Origin: JAAYYM01 sp964483155
GTDB taxonomy: Bacteria > Bacillota > Clostridia > Lachnospirales > Lachnospiraceae
Direction of reading: 5' to 3'
Length of the DNA stretch: 64,000 nucleotides
NCBI GenBank assembly: GCA_964483155.1
Contig: CAZAAC010000001.1
Location: forward strand, 68,375 to 132,374
Part shown: piece after piece, positions 55,276 to 63,202 of the stretch
How the letters are laid out: each line of letters begins with the position of its first letter
Position numbering within the stretch: the first letter of the stretch is position 1
Notes under the pieces: generated by a model
What the model saw: only the letters and a program-made list of their open reading frames with translations
What the model was told of the DNA's origin: nothing
Databases searched by the model: none
Translations under genes and position numbers: made by a program

Positions 55276-56509
55276 TTTTCTTATCCTTTCTGCTAACTGC
55301 CTTTTCAATTAACTCTACAGAATATCTAATATCAAAATTCTGTTCCAAATATAGTCTTCCATTATTACCACATTGTATACGTAGTTCTGCATCTTCACAC
55401 AACAACTTAACTCTTGACACAAACGCATTTTCATCATCTGAAGCATTCCAAAAACCACATTGTGCCTGTGATTCAACAAGTTGCCTGATATCTGTATTTC
55501 TATCTGTGCAAGCTAAAATTGGTTTTGACATTGCCATATAAGAGAGCATTCTGGACGGATAATTTGGAATCGTAAATCGCACATCCAAGGAGATCAGTCC
55601 TACATCACACGCGTGCATCAGCATATGATATTCTTCCGGTGGAACAAAGTCGATAAATGCTCCATTAGGGCTATCACGCAGCTGTTTCTCTACCTTACTT
55701 TTTTCGCTCCCGTTTCCTACAAAAAGGAAGTACGCTCGCGGATACTCTTCCAACTGTTTTATGACTCGTAGCAAATATGCAATTGCCTGGGGTCTGCCTA
55801 AATTACCACCAAATACAAATACTGTTTTGTCAACTGGTATATGAAAAGCTCTTCTAATTTCTTCAACCTGCGCAATATGAGCAGAATCTATCAATTTATC
55901 TACTTTCTTAACGTTTATGGTATTTGGAAATATCTCAATTTTCTCTCTTGGAATCTGCGGATTATGACTACACAAATAATTTAAATTGGCATGTGACATA
56001 CATCCTATCCTATCAGAGACTTGATACAATTTTTTTTCTTTCCATTGAAAAAAGCGATGTAACAACCCTCCCGAAGCAAAAAGCCCAATATCTACAGCAT
56101 TTTGTGGAAATATGTCCTTTAACATCAAATATGATGTACACCCAAACTTTTTTCTGCAATATGCCACAACTCCCGAAAACGTGACTGGAGGTGTCGCATA
56201 GAGTACCATGTCAAACTTCTCATTTTTCAAATATTTCCGTATTTCTCTCTTAAAACAAGGTTCTATTCGTAATGTATTAATACCTTTTTTTATAAAATTC
56301 ACGCGAAATATCTCACCTACAAAAACGTGAAGAATTCTAATATTATTGTCTTTTTCAACTAACATCTTTGGCATGTTTCTTTGACTATCTGCCTGCACTA
56401 CAGTGACATGATACCCACATACCGCCAGTTCATTTATTAAATCCGAATAAATTCCCTCTTCAGATAAATTGATTTCCGATAAAGTTAAATATAGAATATT
56501 CCTACTCAT
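55268..56509 (-). CDS. WbuB-like GT4 glycosyltransferase
   Basis: Protein of 413 residues. It begins NILYLTLSEINLSEEGIYSDLINELAVCG, then VLYATPPVTFSGVVAYCRKKFG and LMLKDIFPQNAVDIGLF, which together match the WbuB/CapM-type GT4 proteins that transfer L-FucNAc in E. coli O26 and staphylococcal capsule loci. The donor domain has FVFGGNLGRPQAIAYLL and IPNYPSRMLSYMAMSKPIL. Its place directly before capE-F-G supports L-FucNAc as substrate. AGGAG precedes the ATG. Confidence 0.88.
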   Translation of the reverse strand: MSRNILYLTLSEINLSEEGIYSDLINELAVCGYHVTVVQADSQRNMPKMLVEKDNNIRILHVFVGEIFRVNFIKKGINTLRIEPCFKREIRKYLKNEKFDMVLYATPPVTFSGVVAYCRKKFGCTSYLMLKDIFPQNAVDIGLFASGGLLHRFFQWKEKKLYQVSDRIGCMSHANLNYLCSHNPQIPREKIEIFPNTINVKKVDKLIDSAHIAQVEEIRRAFHIPVDKTVFVFGGNLGRPQAIAYLLRVIKQLEEYPRAYFLFVGNGSEKSKVEKQLRDSPNGAFIDFVPPEEYHMLMHACDVGLISLDVRFTIPNYPSRMLSYMAMSKPILACTDRNTDIRQLVESQAQCGFWNASDDENAFVSRVKLLCEDAELRIQCGNNGRLYLEQNFDIRYSVELIEKAVSRKDKKNV

Positions 56510-56523
56510 ACATCACTCCTATG

Positions 56524-57480
56524 CTAGATGATCTTTATCTCACTATATTTCATCATATACTTTCCGATTTCATAATTTCCGATTTCCTCTTTGTTCTCAT
56601 TCCCATTTAAGTTATTAATAATTAGTTTTGGTACATTTGTACCGCACGCATAAGCGTGTGGATAACCACCACCGAATCGAGGGTTCACTTCTGAGATATA
56701 ATAAATATCATTAACTTTAAATATATCGATATCTACAATCCCTCTAAATCCCATCGCCTCAACAAAACTCTGAATTAATGAAAATAGCCTTTCATCATAA
56801 ATCGATACTGATTTATCCGTTTCTCCTGCCCGCATGACGATTTTTTCCTTTACAAAAATCGCTTTTGTTTTTCCTGAGATCATATCAATATAGACATCCG
56901 CCCCATACTCTATACCATCCATATACTCCTGCACCATTAAATCTTCATATAGCGAGAATAGAACTTCTATTTCTTTTGCGCTCTGCACTTTATTAATATT
57001 AATACTTGCACTACCTTTGACAGGCTTAACAAATACCGGGAATGTTATCTCTCCGCTTGAAACTGCTTCAAAAAAAGTCTCTTGGTTTACATAACATTTT
57101 CCTGTCGGTATTCCGAGCTCCAACAGTTTTTTATACATTCTATACTTATCAAAACAAGTCTCCACTACATCATAGGAAGAGGAAATCAGCCTACAACCTG
57201 CTGCCAAAAATTCTTCTTCATGTGCCGCTAACAAAGATAGTTCTGGATCAATCAGAGACAATGCCCCATTTATTCTTTCCTTACGGCAAATATCGAGAAT
57301 CACATCCAAATAACTTGGTTCTGTAATCCTCGGTACAATATAATATGCATCTGCTTCATATAAAGCTGGCGCTAAATTACTACAATCAGTTGCAATCACT
57401 TTGCCCGTATTCCCGACTTCATTTCTAAAAAACTCTACAATCTTATTTCTTGTCCCAGCGCTAAGAATCAATATATTCAT
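56524..57480 (-). CDS. ATP-grasp ligase (CarB-like)
   Basis: Protein of 318 residues. A Rossmann-like N-domain (1-105) starts NILILSAGTRNKIVEFF; the ATP-grasp body (110-300) shows FPVFVKPVKGSASININ (ATP lysine), VQEYMDGIEYGADVYID and the metal site VDIDIFKVNDIYYISEVNPRFGGGYPHAYA. Such enzymes join a carboxylate to an amine through an acyl phosphate. Substrates are unknown. It is followed by 58 bases and lies beside a PLP enzyme in a locus that lacks N-acetyltransferases, so acylation of a sugar amine by an amino or hydroxy acid is plausible (inference). Confidence 0.85.
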   Translation of the reverse strand: MNILILSAGTRNKIVEFFRNEVGNTGKVIATDCSNLAPALYEADAYYIVPRITEPSYLDVILDICRKERINGALSLIDPELSLLAAHEEEFLAAGCRLISSSYDVVETCFDKYRMYKKLLELGIPTGKCYVNQETFFEAVSSGEITFPVFVKPVKGSASININKVQSAKEIEVLFSLYEDLMVQEYMDGIEYGADVYIDMISGKTKAIFVKEKIVMRAGETDKSVSIYDERLFSLIQSFVEAMGFRGIVDIDIFKVNDIYYISEVNPRFGGGYPHAYACGTNVPKLIINNLNGNENKEEIGNYEIGKYMMKYSEIKII

Positions 57481-57538
57481 AATTTGCCATGCCTTTTCAC
57501 TTTTCTAATATTACCTTTTCCAATATTTCTTTTTCCAA

Positions 57539-58504
57539 TTAGTCAAAAAACAATGGTGTTCCACCTGTATGAATAAACAACACTGTTTTATTCCTGATAT
57601 GATTCTCCATTAAATACTCATTCATACCGCAAAAAGCTTTTCCAACATATGTTGTATCCATTGGTATGCCCTCATACTTCATCACGTTGTCAATCGTCTC
57701 CATGATAGTGGCATCATATTCACCATATCCACCTTTGCGGTATCGATCCGTGAAATTTAAATAATCTTCTATTATCCCTTGGTATGGTAGCTTATATGTA
57801 GATAAATATTGTTCAATGCTATCCTTTATTACTTCACAACCCTTTTCTGTATTCCTCGAGATACTAATACCTACGATTTTCTGCCTGTCTGCGCTAAATT
57901 TTTCTCCTTTTGTACTGGCAATCATCTGCCCACACACAAGACCTGCTTGCGTTGTACCTGTTCCTGATGCATGAAAAATATAATCAAAATGAACGCCTGA
58001 CTCGTTTTCAGATTGTATAATCTCATTATAAACATCAATATAGGATGCCGTTCCAAAATTCCCGTGTCCACCGCCCATAATAAAGTATGGTGTCCTTCCC
58101 TCGCGCCGAAGACTGTCTAATCTGCGGTCGATAGTTGTACTCACTTCATTTACAGGGCAAGTCTCTATGATTGCGCCAAATGCTACAATCAGTCTGCTAT
58201 TTGCAGTTTCTTTATATTTTTCCTCTGGAGAAATAATATGACATTCTATTCCCATCGCCGTTGCCATATTCGCAACAATCCTACAATGATTTGAGCTACT
58301 GCTACCATATGTGACAATTACATCTGCATGTTTATCCAAGATGTCTTTATAGAAGTACCATGCCTTACGTGCTTTATTTCCACCAAAACTAAATGGAACA
58401 AAATCGTCCCTTTTGATATATGTCTTATTCTCTGTATAGCTAAAATTTAGTTCGTAAATCGGTGTTGCCCTAATCGGTTCAGACAAAATCGGGATTTCTC
58501 TCAT
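57539..58504 (-). CDS. PLP-dependent enzyme of the ACC deaminase / D-cysteine desulfhydrase family
   Basis: Protein of 321 residues with beta-family (tryptophan synthase fold) PLP features: YIKRDDFVPFSFGGNKARKA (29-48) with the Schiff-base lysine Lys44, YGSSSSNHCRIVANMA, and the phosphate loop ASGTGTTQAGLVCG. Relatives act on small amino acids (D-Cys, ACC, D-Ser). Its role in a polysaccharide locus is not established; with the ATP-grasp gene it could supply or handle an amino-acid substituent. AGGAGA lies upstream. Confidence 0.86.
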   Translation of the reverse strand: MREIPILSEPIRATPIYELNFSYTENKTYIKRDDFVPFSFGGNKARKAWYFYKDILDKHADVIVTYGSSSSNHCRIVANMATAMGIECHIISPEEKYKETANSRLIVAFGAIIETCPVNEVSTTIDRRLDSLRREGRTPYFIMGGGHGNFGTASYIDVYNEIIQSENESGVHFDYIFHASGTGTTQAGLVCGQMIASTKGEKFSADRQKIVGISISRNTEKGCEVIKDSIEQYLSTYKLPYQGIIEDYLNFTDRYRKGGYGEYDATIMETIDNVMKYEGIPMDTTYVGKAFCGMNEYLMENHIRNKTVLFIHTGGTPLFFD

Positions 58505-58513
58505 ATCAGTCTC

Positions 58514-59155
58514 CTAGTTCTCTGCCTTACTCAATTCCTTATCTTTACTACGATACACATCAAAATCTTCCACTGTTTGTTCAGCGCCAGATAAAGTGTC
58601 TTCTTTTTTTAGTACTTTTCCTATTGTCATCCATATAATTTTGGCATCCATTATAAAAGAGCAATGATCCACATACTCCAGATCATATTCAAAACGTTGC
58701 TCCCAACCAAGCTGATTTCGCCCGTTTACCTGGGCTAGACCCGTCAAACCTGGTCTGACGCTATGCCTTCTTTTTTCCTCTTCTGTATAATAAGGCAAAT
58801 ACTTAACTAATAACGGCCTTGGGCCAACAATACTCATATCACCTTTGAAAATATTAAATAGTTCCGGTAGCTCATCTAAACTCGTAGAACGCAACCGTCT
58901 CCCAAAAGAATTTAGTCTTACCTCGTCGGGTAATGTTTCTCCAAATTCATCTTTCTCATCTGTCATTGATCGAAATTTGTACATTTCAAAAATCTGTCCA
59001 TCTTTTCCGGGCCTCTTCTGACAAAATAAGACTGGTCTTCCCAGTTTTACTACTACCATAATAACCAGCGCTAAATAGACTGGTGAGAGTAGAATAACTG
59101 CAAATCCTGATATGATGATGTCTAATAAGCGTTTAACGCAACCTTTATATATCAT
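58514..59155 (-). CDS. Initiating sugar-phosphate transferase (PglC/EpsL-like, short form)
   Basis: Protein of 213 residues with a single membrane re-entrant helix (RLLDIIISGFAVILLSPVYL, about 9-28) and the catalytic core: FCQKRPGKDGQIFEMYKFRSM (Arg/Lys/Asp pattern), LRSTSLDELPELFNIFKGDM and IVGPRP. It transfers a sugar 1-phosphate, often diNAcBac or a related amino sugar, to undecaprenyl phosphate. ATGA overlap with the aminotransferase stop couples the two. It is the first of two initiating enzymes in the run. Confidence 0.94.
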   Translation of the reverse strand: MIYKGCVKRLLDIIISGFAVILLSPVYLALVIMVVVKLGRPVLFCQKRPGKDGQIFEMYKFRSMTDEKDEFGETLPDEVRLNSFGRRLRSTSLDELPELFNIFKGDMSIVGPRPLLVKYLPYYTEEEKRRHSVRPGLTGLAQVNGRNQLGWEQRFEYDLEYVDHCSFIMDAKIIWMTIGKVLKKEDTLSGAEQTVEDFDVYRSKDKELSKAEN

Positions 59156-60282
59156 TTTCCAAACAGCCCTCGGATGATTCCTATAATCAGTTCCATATCT
59201 TCCTCTGTATTTTTAATATCAGAAGGCAAACATACCCCTCTGTTAAAAATGTCTTCGCCTACACTAATGCCTTCTTTTATTTGTATAAATGCATTGTCTG
59301 CAAATACAGGCTGTAAATGCATCGGCTTCCAAATAGGACGTGTCTCAATATTTTCTTTTTCTAACGCTTCCATAATCATGATGGGCGTTACACTACAATC
59401 CTTTGATAGCAATATACTGGATAACCAAAAATTGGGTTCAGACTCTGTTCTAAATGGATTCATCTGTATTTCAGAAATATCTGCAAATGCTTCTTTATAT
59501 CGCATATATATCTCTTTCTTTTTTGCAACATGTTCCTCTAAATGCTTCATCTGACCCCTGCCAATACCAGCAACCACGTTAGACATTCTATAATTATATC
59601 CTATCTCTTTATGCTCATAATGTCTTGCCGGTTCACGAGACTGTGTCGCCAGGAACAACGCTTTTTTTGTATATTCCTCACAATCAGATACTAACATACC
59701 ACCACCGGACGAAGTGATAATCTTATTACCATTAAATGAAAAAATACCAATTTCACCAAATCTGCCTGTCTGGATTCCCTTATAAGTCGCACCAAGTGAT
59801 TCTGCCGCATCCTCTATGAAGGGTACACCATATTTCTTACAAATCTGAACAAGTTCATCTAATTTTGCTGGCGTTCCATACAAATTAGCTGAAATAACTG
59901 CTTTTGCATTCGGGTATTTTTCAAATGCTTTTTCTAATGCTTCCGGGCACATATTCCAGGTCTCTTCCTCACTATCAATAAATACTGGCACGCCACCAAC
60001 ATAATCAATCGGATTTGCAGTTGCTGAAAAAGTTAAGGAAGAGCAAAATACAATATCACCCTTTCCTATTCCAAGAACCTTAAAAGCCAGGTGAATAGCA
60101 GCCGTACCTGCACTAAGTGCCGTTGCATACTTAATTCCTGTATACTTTATAATATCCTCTTCAAACCCCGTAACATTAGGTCCTAAAGGTGCAATCCAGT
60201 TCGTATTAAATGCTTCTTCAATATACTCTTTTTCCTCACGATGCATTGTTGGGCAAGATAAAAATATCCTTTTATTCCCCAT
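59152..60282 (-). CDS. DegT-family aminotransferase (PglE/EpsN-like)
   Basis: Protein of 376 residues. It begins KRIFLSCPTMHREEKEYIEEAF, has APLGPNVTGFE, the substrate loop LSAGTAAIHLAF (57-68), FIEDAAESLGATYKG and PLP Lys187 in FSFNGNKIITSSGG. In PglE/EpsN it aminates C4 of UDP-4-keto-6-deoxy-GlcNAc made by the PglF-type dehydratase encoded just upstream, with which it overlaps by eleven bases. A PseC role with CapE's product is an alternative. Confidence 0.92.
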   Translation of the reverse strand: MGNKRIFLSCPTMHREEKEYIEEAFNTNWIAPLGPNVTGFEEDIIKYTGIKYATALSAGTAAIHLAFKVLGIGKGDIVFCSSLTFSATANPIDYVGGVPVFIDSEEETWNMCPEALEKAFEKYPNAKAVISANLYGTPAKLDELVQICKKYGVPFIEDAAESLGATYKGIQTGRFGEIGIFSFNGNKIITSSGGGMLVSDCEEYTKKALFLATQSREPARHYEHKEIGYNYRMSNVVAGIGRGQMKHLEEHVAKKKEIYMRYKEAFADISEIQMNPFRTESEPNFWLSSILLSKDCSVTPIMIMEALEKENIETRPIWKPMHLQPVFADNAFIQIKEGISVGEDIFNRGVCLPSDIKNTEEDMELIIGIIRGLFGK

Positions 60283-62158
60283 TATGATTCACTACCCTTC
60301 TTTTATATGTTGGTACTATTTTTCGCACCCAGTCTCGTATTGCTTCATCGCTTGCTTCATTCTTTGAATCGTTTTTCAATTCCTCAAGTTGCCCAAAAAA
60401 CTCAGCTTCATCAAATTCAATCGGTTTTCCAATATGAATTAGTTTATTGGCCGTTTCCAGCATGCCTTCTTCTTTCATCAAAAGCTCTTCGTACAGCTTT
60501 TCACCAGGCCTTAGTCCTGTAAATTGGATATCAATATCTTCCCCTGGGACATATCCTGATAAGCGAATTAAGTTAATTGCCAAATCTAGAATCTTCACAG
60601 GTTCTCCCATGTCCAGTACAAATATTTCTCCACCTTTTGCATATGCCCCAGCCTGTAGGACGAGAGACACAGCCTCTTGTATGGTCATAAAATAGCGGAT
60701 AATATCAGGATGAGTGACAGTTACTGGTCCTCCAAAAGCAATTTGTTTTCTGAATAATGGAATTACACTACCATTACTTCCCAGAACGTTGCCAAATCGC
60801 ACCGCTACAAATTCAGTATCAGAACGATTATTATAGGCCTGCACTATCATTTCACAAATGCGCTTGCTGGCACCCATTATGTTCGTAGGGTTTACTGCCT
60901 TATCTGTAGAAATCATAACAAACTTCTTTGTACCATAACGAAGAGCTGCATCTGCCGTCTTCCATGTTCCCAGCACATTATTTTTAATTGCTTCATTTGG
61001 ACTTTCTTCCATGAGAGGAACATGTTTATGTGCTGCAGCATGATATACGATATCAGGTCTGTAATTCTTAAATACAGAATTCATTCTATTTGTATTTCTA
61101 ACAGATCCAATTAATACGAGAAGGTTCATATCTGGATATGTTTTTATCAGTTCCTGCTGTATATCATAGGCACTATTCTCATATATATCAAAAATAATTA
61201 ATTGCTTTGGCTGAGATTGCGCAATCTGTCTGCACAATTCGCTTCCTATAGAGCCGCCACCCCCTGTTACAAGTACTACCTTATCTCTTACATATCCCAT
61301 AATAGAATCCAAATCTACCGCTATGGGATCTCTTCCCAACAAATCTATTACATCTACTTTACGCAACTGGCTTACATTTACCTCACCATTCACTAATTGA
61401 TAAATGCCTGGAAGTGTCTTTAATTCACACTTCGTTTCTTTACAAATCTCAAGAATTTCTTTTATTATACTTTTGGGTGCTGCTGGCATAGCCACTATAA
61501 TTTCATCGATATCATATTTTGCCGCATATTCCAGAATATCATTTCTATCACCGACCACTTTTACACCGTGGATATAGTTTCCTATTTTTGACTTATCATC
61601 ATCAATGACACAAAGTGCGCTTTTTTGTATAAATTTACTTGTATTCATTTCTCTAATCAAAGAATTACCAGCATCGCCTGCGCCAATAACCATAACATTC
61701 ACGCTCTTTGCTTTATTCGTTCTTTTCTCTACAAACGTTCTTAATGCTCTATAAAAAAATCTACTTATAAACACAAACAAAAGCAAGAAACCACCAAAAA
61801 AAACATACGAACCTCGTGGATATCCCCACCCTAAAATATTACGAACGATAATCATTTGAAGAAGAGCTGAAATCACACATGCCATTATTACACTTGTCAT
61901 CTCAGTCGCCCCTGCATACTCCCAAAGGCTTTGATACAAATGCAATATCCAAAATATCAGTATTGTAATTATGATACTATAAGGAAGATATCGCCATGCT
62001 GTATCAATAAAAACCACATCACTTATCCCCTTAAAGCTAAAATCAAAACGTGCAATCAAACCTAAATAGGTCGCTGCAACCACTGATAACACATCATATA
62101 CTATTAAGGCTACTCTTCTTGCAAATAACTGCTTATTTTTAATCACTGATTTTGTCAT
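60272..62158 (-). CDS. Membrane UDP-GlcNAc 4,6-dehydratase (PglF/CapD/EpsC-like)
   Basis: Protein of 628 residues, the usual length of the PglF/WbpM class. Four N-terminal helices (to about 130), a Rossmann-like second domain with VIGAGDAGNSLIREM, then a catalytic SDR: VTGGGGSIGSELCRQI (about 296-311), YHAAAHKHVPLMEE and STDKAVNPTNIMGASKRICEM, with Met in place of Tyr. It makes UDP-4-keto-6-deoxy-GlcNAc at the membrane. It is the first gene after the 62.2-kb promoter. Confidence 0.94.
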   Translation of the reverse strand: MTKSVIKNKQLFARRVALIVYDVLSVVAATYLGLIARFDFSFKGISDVVFIDTAWRYLPYSIIITILIFWILHLYQSLWEYAGATEMTSVIMACVISALLQMIIVRNILGWGYPRGSYVFFGGFLLLFVFISRFFYRALRTFVEKRTNKAKSVNVMVIGAGDAGNSLIREMNTSKFIQKSALCVIDDDKSKIGNYIHGVKVVGDRNDILEYAAKYDIDEIIVAMPAAPKSIIKEILEICKETKCELKTLPGIYQLVNGEVNVSQLRKVDVIDLLGRDPIAVDLDSIMGYVRDKVVLVTGGGGSIGSELCRQIAQSQPKQLIIFDIYENSAYDIQQELIKTYPDMNLLVLIGSVRNTNRMNSVFKNYRPDIVYHAAAHKHVPLMEESPNEAIKNNVLGTWKTADAALRYGTKKFVMISTDKAVNPTNIMGASKRICEMIVQAYNNRSDTEFVAVRFGNVLGSNGSVIPLFRKQIAFGGPVTVTHPDIIRYFMTIQEAVSLVLQAGAYAKGGEIFVLDMGEPVKILDLAINLIRLSGYVPGEDIDIQFTGLRPGEKLYEELLMKEEGMLETANKLIHIGKPIEFDEAEFFGQLEELKNDSKNEASDEAIRDWVRKIVPTYKRRVVNHNGE

Positions 62159-62203
62159 TTTTCTTTCCTTACCAATCGCATGATACCATATGCGTATCGA
62201 ATT

Positions 62204-62232
62204 ATTATATCAAATTATCTGGCTTTATTCAA
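62204..62232 (-). promoter_or_regulatory. Predicted sigma-A promoter of the Wzx/Wzy locus
   Basis: On the minus strand TTGAAT (62232-62227), 17 bases, perfect TATAAT (62209-62204), 46 bases before the dehydratase start. It lies in the 96-base gap downstream of the SGNH gene and could drive the 26-kb run to 35.9 kb. Confidence 0.75.
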
Positions 62233-62254
62233 GTTGAAGCGAGAAGCCCCTTCT

Positions 62255-63166
62255 TCATTTCTCATTTTCTTTCATGTGCTGAATAATCTGGCTGGTAAAC
62301 AAACGTTTACCCTCTCCTGACATGTGTACTAAATCCGTATAGTATGCAGCTTGTTTATTATCAAAATCTAGATCTGTTGCACAGTAATATTCTATTCCAG
62401 ATGCTTCCAACAATTCAGCTAATGCTTTTGATTTTTCTTTATAATTTGCATCCTCCGCCATTTTTATATATCTTGGAGATTCAACAAAAATAAGCTTTAC
62501 ACCATATTGATCGCATATGGAAATCATATCCATAATTGCTTTTTCCTGCAACTTATGAAATCCTGACTTTTCTGCGACCTCCAGTTCCAGCAGCCTCTCC
62601 TCTGTCGTTCCCGCATCATCATCGAGACTTCCACCGCGGTAGTAACGTTCCGCAATAAGGGGATATGCTATTGGATAAGTAATCATATATTCATTGTTGG
62701 ATAGTACAAAATAATCATAAAACATATAAAATGAAGCATCTTCTCTTTTGCTGATTTCTTTCCATAATGCCCATTTGGTTGAAAACTTTGTGTCCCACAA
62801 AAAACGTTTGTCGCTTAAATTAGCATCTTCATTTATCATACTTGGATTAAAATCTGCTATCACAGTATCAACTACTGTTCCTTCTTCCAAAATTTCTTTC
62901 AGTTCTAAACTCATATTATAGGGCTGATTGCCATTATAGGTCAAAACAAAAGATTCTCCTGGAAGCTCTTCCTCCAACATTTTTACATCTATCCCTTTTC
63001 GAAAAGCAGATGCACCAAGAAATAACTGACTGACATGCTTCTTTGCAACAACTGCACGGATTCCCATTGCATCATTTGGCAACATATAGGAGAAGCAGTT
63101 TTTCAGCATGACAACACCCAATACAATAATAAGCGATATGCTAATTGATATCATAGTCTTTTTCAT
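62255..63166 (-). CDS. SGNH-hydrolase-like protein of an O-acylation pair (AlgJ/DltD-like)
   Basis: Protein of about 303 residues: an N-terminal helix (about 5-26), then an outward SGNH domain with the nucleophile motif LFLGASAFRKG (Ser53) and the C-terminal catalytic block DLVHMSGEGKRLF (Asp/His). Proteins of this type work with an MBOAT membrane acyltransferase, encoded 36 bases upstream here, to move acyl groups onto exported polysaccharide or D-Ala onto teichoic acid. ATG 63166 follows GAGG at six bases; an ATG four codons earlier has none. Confidence 0.82.
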   Translation of the reverse strand: MKKTMISISISLIIVLGVVMLKNCFSYMLPNDAMGIRAVVAKKHVSQLFLGASAFRKGIDVKMLEEELPGESFVLTYNGNQPYNMSLELKEILEEGTVVDTVIADFNPSMINEDANLSDKRFLWDTKFSTKWALWKEISKREDASFYMFYDYFVLSNNEYMITYPIAYPLIAERYYRGGSLDDDAGTTEERLLELEVAEKSGFHKLQEKAIMDMISICDQYGVKLIFVESPRYIKMAEDANYKEKSKALAELLEASGIEYYCATDLDFDNKQAAYYTDLVHMSGEGKRLFTSQIIQHMKENEK

Positions 63167-63202
63167 TTTTTTCCTCATACAGACTGTTTCAAAAATTATT
63201 TT

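Noticed and set aside
62242..62254. Hairpin AGAAG-GGG-CTTCT as a terminator after the SGNH gene
   Set aside because: Only five base pairs and no T-run follows on the minus strand.
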